Below, in pieces: positions 10,256 to 21,100 of a DNA stretch of 64,000 bases. This DNA is from Sacculina carcini (taxonomy: Eukaryota; Arthropoda; Thecostraca; Sacculinidae), in the NCBI GenBank assembly GCA_916048095.2, contig OU696571.1, positions 6,642,001-6,706,000 on the forward strand, written 5' to 3'. The notes beneath the pieces are model-generated. The model was not told where the DNA came from. It did no database searches and saw only the letters and a list, made by a program, of their open reading frames with translations. A program made the position numbers and the translations under genes. Within the stretch, counting starts at the first letter, position 1. Each line of letters opens with the position of its first letter.

Positions 10256-10669
10256 TGTGGCGTTGTGAAGCCACATTGAACACGATGAAGATACGGCGAG
10301 AAAAGTATATTGCAGGCGAGATCACAATACAAGCTAATACCAGCGAATGCGAGCGAATCAGAGCGAATGCCAGTTGACCGGCAGACACGGTCACATGACC
10401 ATTCACACGGTCACATTCCCACACCCACGCACATACGAGTTCAACAATACAAAAGGATACACACAGACATACTAGTTCAGTAGACACACACACCAGACAC
10501 ACACCACTGACCCAAGACTAACTACACACAGACATACACTTGACATAAATACACACCAGACACGTATACAGACGAGCGAAACGTACACACACGACAGGAC
10601 ACACTAACACGTTCGCAAACATACAAACACCCAACCACAAACACTCAACGCAACTTGCACGCCTCCACA
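10256..10669 (-). repeat. 3' LTR of the CsRN1-like Gypsy
   Basis: A 414-bp repeat with TG...CA ends. It matches 15502-15954 closely but lacks a segment of about 40 bp (present near 15630-15690), which marks an internal deletion in this copy. Confidence 0.9.
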
Positions 10670-11294
10670 GTACTCCGCCGCCTGAGAAAGGAGTTCATAA
10701 CTCGTAGTATGAGCATAGCGTGCGAAAAACAAACAAATACAGTTATGACGAGAGAAATAGCAAACATGATGCAAAAATATAACATGCCCAACATTCACAT
10801 GAAAATGCCGTCATATCATAGCACGCAATTCAGTAAATACATGACGTAAACTACAAAGAACAAGTGATAATTCACTGACGTTCAAGTCACAGTAACATAT
10901 TAAACAATGATGTGCAAATTTTCGAACGATAAGACACATGTAATACGCATATAAACACAGCACAAAATCTCCCATCAACCGAGGTGACCGATATAACACT
11001 CACTGTCAAGGTCGGTAGCAATACCGTCAACAATAAGGGTTCGTATCAATATACATCCACCACATACAAATCATACATATACATGTGCGCACACGTTACG
11101 TAGTCACACACACACACACAATATAGACACAATATACTCACACATTCGAACATCCAAATGTGCAAATGACAGTTACCACGACGGTCCAAGTGATACATGT
11201 CAAGATAGGCACACACAATATAGTGTTTTATAGTGCCCCGTTGCATGGACAAGTCCTGAATAAAAAAACACGATAAATCAGTAACACAAAATAA

Positions 11295-12896
11295 TCAAAA
11301 ATTGTGAAAATCTGGTGTTGTATTGAATCTTACCGTACGACCGCATCTGGTAGTGAATGTCTTTGGTAGCGATGCACGAGGCGCAGGTACAGGAACAGGT
11401 CGTGTCGTAGTGGTGCTGGCGAGCGTAACACGTGCACGTGGAACCGGAAGAGGCTTCGACGAAGGGGCCTTGACCGGTGACGCAGCAGTGACGATGCCTG
11501 GCCTCAGACGATCTATCAAGACGGACTCTGACCCGCCAGTTGGCAGAGCGATGGTGAAAACCTTCGGCGTTCTGGATATGACGCGAAAAGGGTCCCGATA
11601 ATATGCCTCGAGTGGATGACGGACGCGATCGACACGCAACCAAACATGCTCACATGTCATCAGCTGCGCTGACACGTAGGATGTCGGAGTGTTGTGTGTC
11701 GTGCCGGCTGACAAACTGTGAAAGTCGATCTCCTGCATTATCTTGTTGAGTTCGCCCACGAAGTCGAGCTGTGCTTTAATGGACACGTTGTCGCCTGTTG
11801 GCACCCGAGGACACAACAGATATCCACCAGTAACGGCCGTGAATGGCGAAAAACCGGAATCCGCGGGCAGCAATCGGATCCCCAACATGACGACCGGAAG
11901 AGCCGAAAGCCAGCATTCTTTACGGGCTATGATAGCTGTTTTAATTACGCGATGAAGACGCTCTACCATGCCGTTAGATTGGGGGTGATAGGCGGTCGTC
12001 CGAACACGATGGAAACCTACCAGTTTGGATAATTCCTCGAACAGTTCAGATTCAAACTGGGTTCCGCGATCCGTTACCACATGGAGTGAGACACCGAAAC
12101 GCGAAATCCAGCCCGTGAAGAAGGCGTTGGCAACAGATGCTGCAGTGATGTCAGTGAGTGACATCGCCTCGGGCCAGCGGCTTGCACGATCGACGCATGT
12201 CAGTATGTATCTGAACGGCGTGGAAAATGAGTGACCAGCTGTAACCGCCGGCGGCAGAGGACCGACGAGATCTAAGTGCACCACCTCGAATCGCGCGCTA
12301 GGAAGATCAAACTGCGACCGTGGCGACTTTGTGTGGCGCGTTATCTTTGATTGTTGGCAGGCAGTACAACTACGTACCCAATCTTTAATATGTTTGTCCA
12401 TGTGAGGCCATACATACCTGGATTTTATCACGCGTGTGCTGGCGCGAACTCCAGGATGTGCAATATTGTGCAGTTGCTGGAACACGTGAAGCCGGCATCT
12501 CTGCGGTAGAAACGACCTAGGATGAGGCGTTGTTGTATCACACAGTAGTACGGTATCATCTGACAAGTTGAACTTCTTCAGGTTGTCGGCGTGATTCATA
12601 ACATCGGGATCATCCAACTGAGCACGCGCAATGGCGGGCAGATCAAATGCTTCCAGTCTGATGACGCTCGCATCTCTCGAAAGGCAATCTGCGACCACGT
12701 TTTCGGCGCCGCGAACATGCTGAACATCGTCCACATATTCGGTAATATATGACCAATGCCGCTGCTGTCTGTCTGACTTAGCCATGCGAGGACTGCGAAA
12801 AGCCGAAACGAGCGGTTTGTGATCGGTTAGCAGCGTTACCGCTCGCCCCTCCAGGAAATGATGGAAATGTCCCACGGCGTAATAAGCGGCCAACAA
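11295..12896 (-). CDS. Gypsy RNase H end and integrase
   Basis: A 533-residue uninterrupted frame. It starts in the RNase H domain (LLTDHKPL, ENVVADCLSR). An HHCC zinc region follows (HNIAHPGVRAS and CTACQQSK), then the integrase DDE core with HLDLVGPLPP, TDRGTQFES and HPQSNGMVERLHR, and a C-terminal GPF/Y-like domain (YRDPFRVISR, DRLRPG) with a proline-rich tail. All three acidic residues are present. It is the best-preserved part of this element, but the upstream pol is broken. Confidence 0.85.
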   Translation of the reverse strand: MLAAYYAVGHFHHFLEGRAVTLLTDHKPLVSAFRSPRMAKSDRQQRHWSYITEYVDDVQHVRGAENVVADCLSRDASVIRLEAFDLPAIARAQLDDPDVMNHADNLKKFNLSDDTVLLCDTTTPHPRSFLPQRCRLHVFQQLHNIAHPGVRASTRVIKSRYVWPHMDKHIKDWVRSCTACQQSKITRHTKSPRSQFDLPSARFEVVHLDLVGPLPPAVTAGHSFSTPFRYILTCVDRASRWPEAMSLTDITAASVANAFFTGWISRFGVSLHVVTDRGTQFESELFEELSKLVGFHRVRTTAYHPQSNGMVERLHRVIKTAIIARKECWLSALPVVMLGIRLLPADSGFSPFTAVTGGYLLCPRVPTGDNVSIKAQLDFVGELNKIMQEIDFHSLSAGTTHNTPTSYVSAQLMTCEHVWLRVDRVRHPLEAYYRDPFRVISRTPKVFTIALPTGGSESVLIDRLRPGIVTAASPVKAPSSKPLPVPRARVTLASTTTTRPVPVPAPRASLPKTFTTRCGRTVRFNTTPDFHNF

Positions 12897-12942
12897 CTCG
12901 CGGTCGTAGACAGAGTACTTCCGCTGCGCGGCAGAAATCTTC

Positions 12943-14285
12943 TTAAAAAAACGAGATGGGCCTAGGCACTCCGTCCACCATCTGGTGAAATGCAGCGCCA
13001 GCAGCCGTCGATGAGCAGTCGGTGACTAGCTGAAGTTGATCACAGTTAGCTTTGGGATGAGGTAGCGTGCATGCGTCACTCAGGGCTGGCTTGACGCCTT
13101 CAAACGCAGCTATCTCGTCTGCAGTGAGCGAAAGGCTTTTTGAATTTGGCTCTATTCTACTGCGATCAGACAAAGGGTGAACACGGGTCGCGAAACCAGG
13201 AATCATAAGGCGGTAAAAACCTACCATGCCCAGAAATCTACGCAGTGAAGCAGAATCAGAAGGTAAAATAAAATCATTTATGACACTTTGGAATCCGGCG
13301 GGCAAACACCGTCAGCAGTGATCTTGTGACCAAGGAAGTCAATCCCGGATCTATAAAAACAACACTTGTCCAGAGATAATCGGAGACCATGCTTTTCAAA
13401 AACGTCAAATACTGCTGCCAGGTCGCGCGTGTGCTGCTGCTCGTCAACCGAGAAAACAAGAACATCATCTAGATAAACGAATGTGCACGACAGGTGGGCA
13501 AGTATCGTACTCATCATGCGCTGAAAGGTGGCTCCGGCGTTTTTGAGACCCAACGGCATAAACAAATATTCAAATAAACCGAAAGGAGTCACTACAGCGG
13601 TTTTCGGTATGTCGGCTTCACTCATCGGAACCTGATCATATGCCTGGAGTAGGTCCAATTAGAAAAATACTGTCATGCCGTCTAAATGCGCTGACAGATC
13701 CTGGATATGTGGGATCGGGAATCTGTCATGCACAGTGTTGACATTGAGCGCCCGATAATCTCCCGTAATGCGCCACTCGCCGGGTGCTTTCTTAGCAACC
13801 ATATGAAGCGGAGAAGCCCACGACGAGTCGGAGCGACGGACGACACCGGACGCTAAAAGATCTTCGAAAGCAGATCGAGCGGCATTATATTTGTCGGGCG
13901 TCAGTCGGCGAGGACGAGCAAAGACCGGTGCGGCACTGCCCGTTTCAATGCTGTGCTGAACAGGCATAGCAATCATATTGTTTGACCGTGGTGCAAGTAG
14001 CGATGGATGATCAGACATCAACGTGCGCACAGTATGAGGAAAATTACTCAAGTCGTTGACGACAAGGCCAACTGGTTGTGCACCAATTACCTTAGCCGGC
14101 TCTCGCAGCGAGGTTGTGGTGTCACGAATGCAGTTGTGATGACAATCGACTATGAGTTTAGAGTGGCGCGAAAAATCGTGGCCCATCAATGGAGACACTG
14201 CGTCGGATACTACAAATGTCCATGTGAACTTCCGACGCTGCTTCTGCAGCACAATGTCGACACGAACCTCACCGTGTACTGTCAT
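12943..14285 (-). pseudogene. Gypsy protease end, RT and RNase H start (broken)
   Basis: Collinear pol segments in pieces. 14285-13659 covers the end of protease and RT fingers (DYRALNVNTVHDRFPIP). 13658-13278 holds the RT palm with YLDDVLVFS. 13305-12943 holds the connection and start of RNase H (FLGMVGFYR, VTDCSSTAAGAAF). In-frame stops near 14286 and 13659 and frameshifts near 13290 and 12940 separate the pieces. The catalytic residues themselves look intact. Confidence 0.85.
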
Positions 14286-14382
14286 GGGTTAGCCATTGGC
14301 TGCGGATAACCGCACTGATGTTGGCAGGAGCGACAGTGTGCTTACCTCGGTCCGCGGAAGGACGGAGACGCCTGCTCCGGTG

Positions 14383-15315
14383 TCAACAATGAAGGACAAT
14401 CATTTGGTGCCGACACGAGCTGCTACTGTGAGAATCAGCAGGCCACCTGATGCAGCTACCATGGCCTGCCGATCTAGTTTTCCGAGGTCGTCGGACGGGA
14501 ACGATCGGCAGGCACCGGCGATGAGCCCATGGATGATGGTTGCATCGCCAGATTTGCTGGTTTTCGTGGCCACTGACGCCATGGCTTGCACGTGCGTGCA
14601 GCGGCGCCAAAAATATATGACCACGACACACTTTCGGGCGTTGGTCGGAATGAAAAGGCTGCAGTCCTATGCCGTATCTGGCGCTTGATACTCTCTCCTG
14701 CTGTCGTCCGCGGCGATGAGTGGTCGCTGCCTGGGTAAACATACCGGGCGCGGCCAAGCACTGCGACGGCAACAGCGGCATCAACTCGTCTGCCAGCTTG
14801 CCGAGCTGATCCAGCGGCGTCTGCTGTTGTGAATTCAAGACCGGGCCGAGTGCTGGTGGTAAGGCCTGAGTAAATTTGTGACGAACTAAATCTTCCGTCA
14901 CTTTTACTTTGCGTGCACGCGCCATCAGCTCACTAAGATAGACAGATGGTCGACCAGTCATGACAGTGCTAGAAATGAGCTCCTCAAACAGCTCCGTTTT
15001 GGATTTCTCGAGAGTCTGGAGAACCTCAGATTTGAGCTGTGAGTATGACTCTTGCTCCATTGTAGCAGGGCTGACATTGCACACCACGTTCGGGGGCAGA
15101 GCTGCGATGACGCGGTAGAATTTTGTGGACTCTACGGACACTCGCTGGATGCGAAATTGTGCCTCCATGATTGCCAACCAGCCTTCCATGCAATTCTCCA
15201 TGAAAGGCGGTGGCTTAATAGTCACGCCATGCACAGAATAAGCGGAAACTTCGACCACTGGTGTACTTTCGGCCCCGTTCTTAGTGGAAAATGGAGTGGC
15301 GTTATCGCTCGCCAT
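14383..15315 (-). pseudogene. Gypsy gag (CsRN1-like), frameshifted
   Basis: Starts MASDNATPF at 15315. The capsid-like region includes GWLAIMEAQFRIQRV and YRVIAALPPNV, followed by LKSEVLQTLEKSK, as in CsRN1/412-type gag. The zinc knuckle region near 14700-14640 is in another frame and has lost cysteines (SWSYIFGAAARTC). The protease start with an IVDTGAGVSVL block lies at about 14400-14370 in yet another frame. Confidence 0.8.
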
Positions 15316-15501
15316 AACGAAAGTTAAATTTATGAACAAATTGAACAGAAAAAAATGAAATGGTAAATTTAATGAAGAAAGAAATTTAAGGGAAACGATT
15401 AAATGAAGAAATCAAAACTCACGGAAGATGTGAACCTCGTAGGCGTCAGAAGACGTGAAAAGACGTAGGCGTCGAAGACGATCACGTCGGGGTCACCAGT
15501 A

Positions 15502-15954
15502 TGTGGCGTCGTGAAGCCACATTGAACACGAGGAAGACACGGCGAGAAAAGTCTATTGCAGGCGAGATCACAATACAAGCTAATACCAGCGAATGCGAGC
15601 GAATCAGAGCGAATACCAGTTGACCGGCAGTGTGCCGTGTTATATATGCTCGGTCATGTGACCTTTCACACGGTCTCATGACCATTCACACGGTCACATT
15701 CCCACACCCACGCAGATACGCGTTCAACAAAAGAAAAGGATACACACAGACATACTAGTTCAGTAGACACATACACACCGGACACACACCACTGACCCAA
15801 GATTAACTACACACAGACATACACTTGACATACATACACACCAGACACGCATACAGACGAGCGAAACGTACACACACGACGGGACACACTAACACGTTCG
15901 CAAACATACAAACGCCCAACCACAAACACTCAACGCAACTTGCACGCCTCCACA
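15502..15954 (-). repeat. 5' LTR of the CsRN1-like Gypsy
   Basis: A 453-bp repeat, TG...CA. It contains a TTATATATG box near 15650 absent from the other LTR. It abuts the primer-binding site at its left edge. Confidence 0.9.
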
Positions 15955-16137
15955 CTGTCAACCATCGCCAGAATTACAATGAGCTTTCAATTCAACGTGA
16001 AACAGAAATTCCGTGAATTAGGATATTGAATAATATATTAACAATTCAATTGAATACATACAATTGAATACATGTATTAAAAATAAAAACAATTTTTAAA
16101 TTATACTTTAATACAAAATTCATATTTCGCAGACTGA

Positions 16138-16270
16138 AATTTCACTTTTGTAAAATTCATTTTCACAATTATAAAATTGATTTTTACTTTTGTAAAATTG
16201 ATTTTTACTTTTGTAAAATTGAGTTTCACTTTTGTAAAATTGATTTTCACTTTTGTATAATTGACTTATA
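16138..16270 (-). repeat. 21-bp minisatellite array, right arm (inverted)
   Basis: About six units of the same 21-bp repeat as 9051-9255 but on the opposite strand, directly before the resumption of the interrupted integrase gene. Confidence 0.9.
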
Positions 16271-16276
16271 AATGGT

Positions 16277-17334
16277 ATAGTTGTAATTGATAGCTATACC
16301 AAATGGGTGGAGTTTGTTGAGATGAGATATATCACAACATCTCCAACCGTTCATCATCTTCTGGAAATATTTGTGAGATTCGTTATTCCAGATATTTTTG
16401 TGTCAGATACTGGTCCACAATTGACGAGTGAAATAATTCAAGTTATGTCTGGCAAGAAACGGAATATGACATTTGCTCCGTGTCGTTCAAACATTCGAAA
16501 AATTGATCTGCAGAGAAAGCAGTATGACAGCTGAAAGAGTATCTAAAAGCATACACAGCTCGATCCGATATTCCTGGTTTTTCTTATGGCTTACATGATC
16601 ACATGGCAGGAGACGACTAAGCGTACACCAATGGAAATGACATTTGGAGGGCGACCAAGATTAGACTGAATTTCCTAAAACCACCGTTGCAAGACAATGT
16701 ACATGGACAAAATAAACAGTTGGAGAATAACAGCACAAGGAGAAATATCGATCGTTCCAGGAGGGATAATCGGTGCTAGTCAGAGACTTTAGAGATACGA
16801 GTGGCCGAAGGTGGATGCCACCGTAGGTGGTCGAACAGAGATGGGACAAATATTACAGATTCCGAACGTCAGAGGGTATGCTGTGGCACAGACACGTGGA
16901 TCAGTTGTTACGCCATCATATTTCGCGACGTGAATTAGAAGAATCAGGTGTGACAGATACTTGAAAGCGAAGACCGATATTCTCAGGAGAGAGGTAGGAT
17001 GGCAGGATGAAAGGCGAGGATGGAAGGCGCGAATGGCAACCAAACATGTACGACAAATAATAATTTTGCTAAAAATCAGCCATGAAGTGGACTGTCCTGT
17101 GTGAGACCAGCTATCAGTTCATGACGGGGAGGTCAACCAGCGAGTTACCGACGAAAATCTGTCAGGGACAGCGTCGGCATCGGGTCCTGATCAGCAGTCT
17201 GGACGATATCAGACAACAGAGGGCGATACTCTGTTAAGATGAAGCTACTGCCAAAATGTAGCAGTCGGTAGCATCACTCACCGAGTCATATGCGTGAGTT
17301 TGTGTTAGAATAGTTTCATAAAACTGGGGAGAAG
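16277..17334 (+). pseudogene. Gypsy integrase, C-terminal part (split gene, right half)
   Basis: Continues the core begun at 8431-8956: VVIDSYTKWVEFVEM, SDTGPQLTSEII, then decayed sequence with a TPMEMTFGGRPR block near 16630. A C-terminal domain in shifted frames follows, with a VRDFRDTSG-like stretch near 16780 and an HVDQLLRHH block near 16895. A polypurine tract ACTGGGGAGAAG (17323-17334) precedes an LTR-like TGTAGTGTCTG start at 17335. The reading frame is broken many times. Confidence 0.72.
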
Positions 17335-17640
17335 TGTAGTGTCTGACATCTCCGCGCGACAAAGTGTGCGCGGATGGCAAAAATGGGGAGTGGCACATGT
17401 GACCCATTGTGAACATGTAGTGTTTTTGAGTTGCGTTTTTCAGTACATTACACAGCAGATTTTCGGGGAATTTACACGATCTACACAAAAAGTAGGTTGA
17501 AAATAAACTGAAAAGTTTATTGTTCAGTATGGGAATTGTCTGTTTCTGTGTTAGCTTTGCAGATAACTATCACCTGATTTAATACAATATTTAAATTTTT
17601 ATCATTCAGCCGTATAAATATCTCCAAGAACGAATGTTAA
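17335..17640 (+). repeat. Probable 3' LTR of the split mag-like Gypsy
   Basis: Begins TGTAGTGTCTGACATC just after the polypurine tract. There is no second LTR copy in the window for comparison, so the right limit is unknown and given only approximately. Confidence 0.4.
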
Positions 17641-17801
17641 AGCTGAGACAATCTGCGAAAAAATCTTGCTTTCGCTGTTATTTTTTTAATAAATGTGTAG
17701 TTATATGTTATGTTATGTTTGCTATACACCGGCTGATTAATCATTGTCACATGGGCGTCGAAACACGCCGCACACGTGCTGATGGCCCTATGACTGTACA
17801 G

Positions 17802-17918
17802 AGGATGATGGGGAGCGGCGGCAGGCGGCGTGCTGCGCCCGTCATTCGAGTGAAACAGGGCCAGGAACCCCGCTCGTTCAAACAGCACTTCCCACACTGG
17901 AGCGACGAGCATTTCGAG
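17802..17918 (+). CDS. Gelsolin/villin-family gene, next exon
   Basis: A 117-bp exon, phase 0 at both ends, between ACTGTACAG and GAG|GTATCC. Its 39 residues contain PVIRVKQGQEPRSFKQHFPHW, matching the gelsolin-repeat pattern (P-hhhhKQG-EP--F---F--W). About 12 residues precede this block, which is the expected gap after the FATAE end of the 5599-5709 exon. The two exons therefore join directly and in frame across a 12.1-kb intron. Arg/Gly-rich residues at the start (GSGGRRR) are unusual for the family. Confidence 0.8.
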
Positions 17919-17966
17919 GTATCCACCCAAGTATGTGAATGATACAGCTTGAACGTGCGTATTTTG

Positions 17967-17971
17967 ATTGT

Positions 17972-18011
<40 letters not shown>

Positions 18012-18120
18012 CAGAGAGTGTGTGCGTGTGTTTGACTGTTTGTGTATGTGTGTATTTGCCTGTGTGTGTGTGTGTGTGTGTGTGTGTTTGACTATGTTGT
18101 TATGTGTGTGTGTTTTTCAC
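17967..18120 (+). repeat. (GT)n microsatellite with interruptions
   Basis: Two long GT runs separated by GACTGTTTGTG-like sequence. It yields spurious Cys/Val open frames. Confidence 0.95.
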
Positions 18121-18156
18121 ACACAAACAAATATATTTACAAACGTGTACACATAT

Positions 18157-21100
18157 TCACAACTCTACAATACAATGGAGGCGGCGTTGCCACGAATGAC
18201 GGCCAGGTTTATTCGCTGCCGAAGTCTCTCGCGGCTCCCCTGAACGCTCACTGATTATTCCGCTAAAGAGCTTGACTAAGTCGTACAGGGACACCCCCAT
18301 CACGCCGGTGGTCTCGATAGCCAGCGGCACGAAATCGTACCGCTGACACAGTTCTGCGTAGCGCCACCGCTTTCAGTCTTCCGCCGCCCGCGCTGCTGTC
18401 CCGGGAATGACCGAGCCGTCCAACAGATGTGTGTCGCAGAATGTGTTGACGCAGGTAACGTCCCAGAGCAGCGACTTTACGTATCGCAATGGGAACACGG
18501 TGATTCGGTTCGGTCGGCGGCCGTCACCGCGGTCCAGGCCTCGTGGCTCCAGCACCGCTGGGATTCCTGCCGACGCCAGACTGCGGCCAATGAGGCTGTT
18601 CAGCGCCGTGTAGCGTGGCAGGCGGCTGGCATTGCGACTGCAGGAGAGGCTATGGTGGCCCAGTTGTCAGTTGTGGCACCGCAACGGCATATGTGCGGTT
18701 CCTGCACTGCAGCACCAAGTCGCAACGCCACGTCCACTCGGATGGATTCGTCCGGCAGCAGCAAGCCGAGGCTGGCCACAGGCATCGCTGACAGCCAAGC
18801 GCGCTGTGATGAGCGGCTGCGGCCAGGAGACTGGCGCGCCACAGCTGGTCCGCGCTTCCAAGGAGATGTGGCTGGCGGATGGAGTAAGCTCGGTCATCCA
18901 GATGGCACTGGTTCAGTGGCTCGCTCGTGCTGAAGTTCGGGCACATGGTGTCCACGAACTCCTCGATGGCTGCCACCAAAGAGCGGGTCTGTCACCGCTT
19001 GTGCGGTGGTTAATGAGACAGACCAAGTCTCTGGTGGCTTCCAGCGAGGCGATTTGGGCCGGTAGTGCCACGTCGCTCAGCCGTCTGGCTCCGATACTTC
19101 CGTGGCGGACCGGGAGGGAAGCCTGCAGCCGCTGTGCGTCCGACAAGGCGACGTTGCAGCAATCATTGATGACCGATCTCAGTTGATCGTCGATGTCACC
19201 CGTTTGTTCGCGGGCTTGATACACCGGCGCTGCTCTTAGCTGATACATTGCCCGGGGAACCGAAGCATAGCCGCTGAGAAAGAACAGCGCCGGGTGCGAG
19301 CCGATGTTGTATGAGCGCTGAATCAGCAGGGACGTCTTGACCTCGATTTCTGTCAGCGCCTCTGCAATGCCGCCAGTCTGCACTGGTGCGCCGAGCAGAT
19401 GCAGGTCGGAGAGTGGCGTGATCATGGCCGAAGCGAGCAGTGATGTGGCGGCAGCGGTCTGGTATCAGTCTCTGCTGGTCGTATGTCAGTGGCTTGACCC
19501 AAGCTCACGAGCTCGCATTTACCAGCGTTGAGCTCGAGACCAATGCTGCCTAGCGCCGGTACCAAGCAGCTCACGCCGACTGACTGTGTTGAAGGCGTTG
19601 GTCACATCCAGCTTCAGCAGAATGTGACCATGCCGACCGTCCGTCTCGCTTGTGAAGGCGCTCGCGGCGTGCACGGCCGCTTCGCGGCCCAGTTTACACC
19701 CTACTCCGAGCTGAACAGGGCGCAACTCCTGTACAACTGCGCTGGTTATCTTCCCGGCGACCAATTTGCTTGGGAGGCGCCGTAAAACGCTGCCAACGGC
19801 TAATGGGCGCAACCGGCCGGATTTCTTGCGCAGTGCGTTCAGTCGTGCGCTGTAAAATGCGTCCAGTACGAAGTCGGGGATGCGGCCGTGTACACAGCAG
19901 TTGCACAGCTCCGTTAAAGCCCGCAAAAGCTGGACGCCGGCTTCGGCTGTTTGTGGAGCGATTAACTGACGCAGGTGCAGCGGCCGAAACCCGTCTAGTC
20001 CGCCGGAAGAGCCTTTGGACATGAAGTTTATTACGCTGCGGACCTCGTGTTCCTCGAAGGACAGCTCTGTTTCGATCGTGTGTGATTGAGGCTGCTCGTC
20101 CAAAGCCGGTGGATGTTTGCGCTTGAGCTCATCTGTCACTCCATTATTATGCCCGGTCAAGCAGTCACTGGAAGTGAGCAGACGTAGAGCTCCGCCAATG
20201 TCGCCTCGATTCAGCCTCGTAGCCGAGTGGCTAAAAACGCACGCTGTGTGCACGAGAGGTCCAGGGTTCGATTCCCTGGCGAGGTGAAACGGTTGGGTTC
20301 GTTTCTTAAAGTGATAGCCCAATTGCCGCAAGGCGGGTTTCGTGTGTGCGCAGCCGTGCAGTTTCTGTGCTGGTCGTGACTGCGAAAACCCATGTGGCGG
20401 CCGGACCTGCGGTGTGCCAGCCGGGGCCGTGAGGCTTTGCCCCGCAAATTACACGCGCGCACAGCCTTCTCTACTGCTGTGTTTAAATGCGTAATTAAAT
20501 ATATAAAAATGTCGCCATCAGCACGCTTGGCTATGACGCAGCGGGTTCTGGCCTTGTCCTGGTCTTGCTGTGACCGTGGTCGGTTAAGCGTCCCCCGGCT
20601 TTTCGGCGCTGCTGCGTCGGTGCTTATTGGGCCAGTTAAATCATAGGAGAGCAACTTCCACCAGGCCGAGAGGGAGCGCTCTTCCAGAGCGGCCGTGATA
20701 TGCTGGGCGATGTCGGCCGCCACCCGATGACGCAGCCCATGTGGAACGTACTGACGCACTCGGCGTTGCTGCCTGAGCTCAGCAAGCGCCGCAGCCAGAT
20801 CTGCCGGATTGGTGGTGTTACCGTCGGCTGGCGGGCCCACGTCGCCATCCGCACCGCGGCTCGGCATGCAGGCCTCACAATGCCACACCGTCAAGACATC
20901 GGCTTGTGCCCGGGTGATTCCCACGCAGGTGAGGTGAAAAAACCGCTCATATTGCGCACAGGACATCACTCGCCTTCTGCTGTTGGCAGTACCGCAGTGA
21001 TGACAGGCCTGCACGGGGTCGGATCCTGTTTCTGCGCTGAGGGTTAGCTCGGCCTGTGCCCCGATTGCTAAACAACGGGCTAGACGGCACGACGCGCGTG

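Larger units (their letters stand above)
10256..15954 (-). mobile_element. CsRN1-like Ty3/Gypsy retrotransposon with both LTRs
   Basis: A 5.7-kb element on the minus strand with gag, protease, RT, RNase H and integrase in Gypsy order. The target-site duplication is CTGT (10252-10255 and 15955-15958). A conventional primer-binding site TGGTGACCCCGACGTG lies at 15483-15498, three bases inside the 5' LTR. About 620 bp of untranslated DNA (10670-11294) lies between the integrase stop and the 3' LTR. Several stops and frameshifts make it non-autonomous now. Confidence 0.92.
8957..16276. mobile_element. Insertion with inverted 21-bp minisatellite arrays at both ends
   Basis: Splits a Gypsy integrase gene in mid-core. 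The inner edges match in inverted orientation: an ACCATTTA-C/T-AAGTCAATT stretch at about 9040-9058 and its complement at 16263-16276. Tandem 21-bp units follow inward on both sides. After removing the later Gypsy (10256-15954) the element is about 1.6 kb and has no recognisable transposase, so it looks non-autonomous. The target-site duplication is not clear. Superfamily unknown. Confidence 0.55.

Noticed and set aside
14007..14309. Plus-strand frames inside the CsRN1-like Gypsy (also 11718-12032, 14296-14688)
   Set aside because: Antisense to protease, RT and integrase segments with clear motifs.
17968..18254. Cys/Val-rich GT-derived ORFs (also 5458-5676, 23559-23789, 44640-44999)
   Set aside because: All are translations of GT/CA tracts.
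18427..19186. Plus-strand 168- and 184-aa GC-rich frames
   Set aside because: Antisense to the restriction-like endonuclease and RT thumb of the minus-strand retrotransposon.
20214..20287. Possible tRNA gene
   Set aside because: The acceptor and T arms fit and the B box is exact, but the anticodon arm gives only a 4-bp stem with a 5-nt loop or an implausible loop without U33. The sequence continues as a 300-bp unit with a target duplication, so it is a SINE head.
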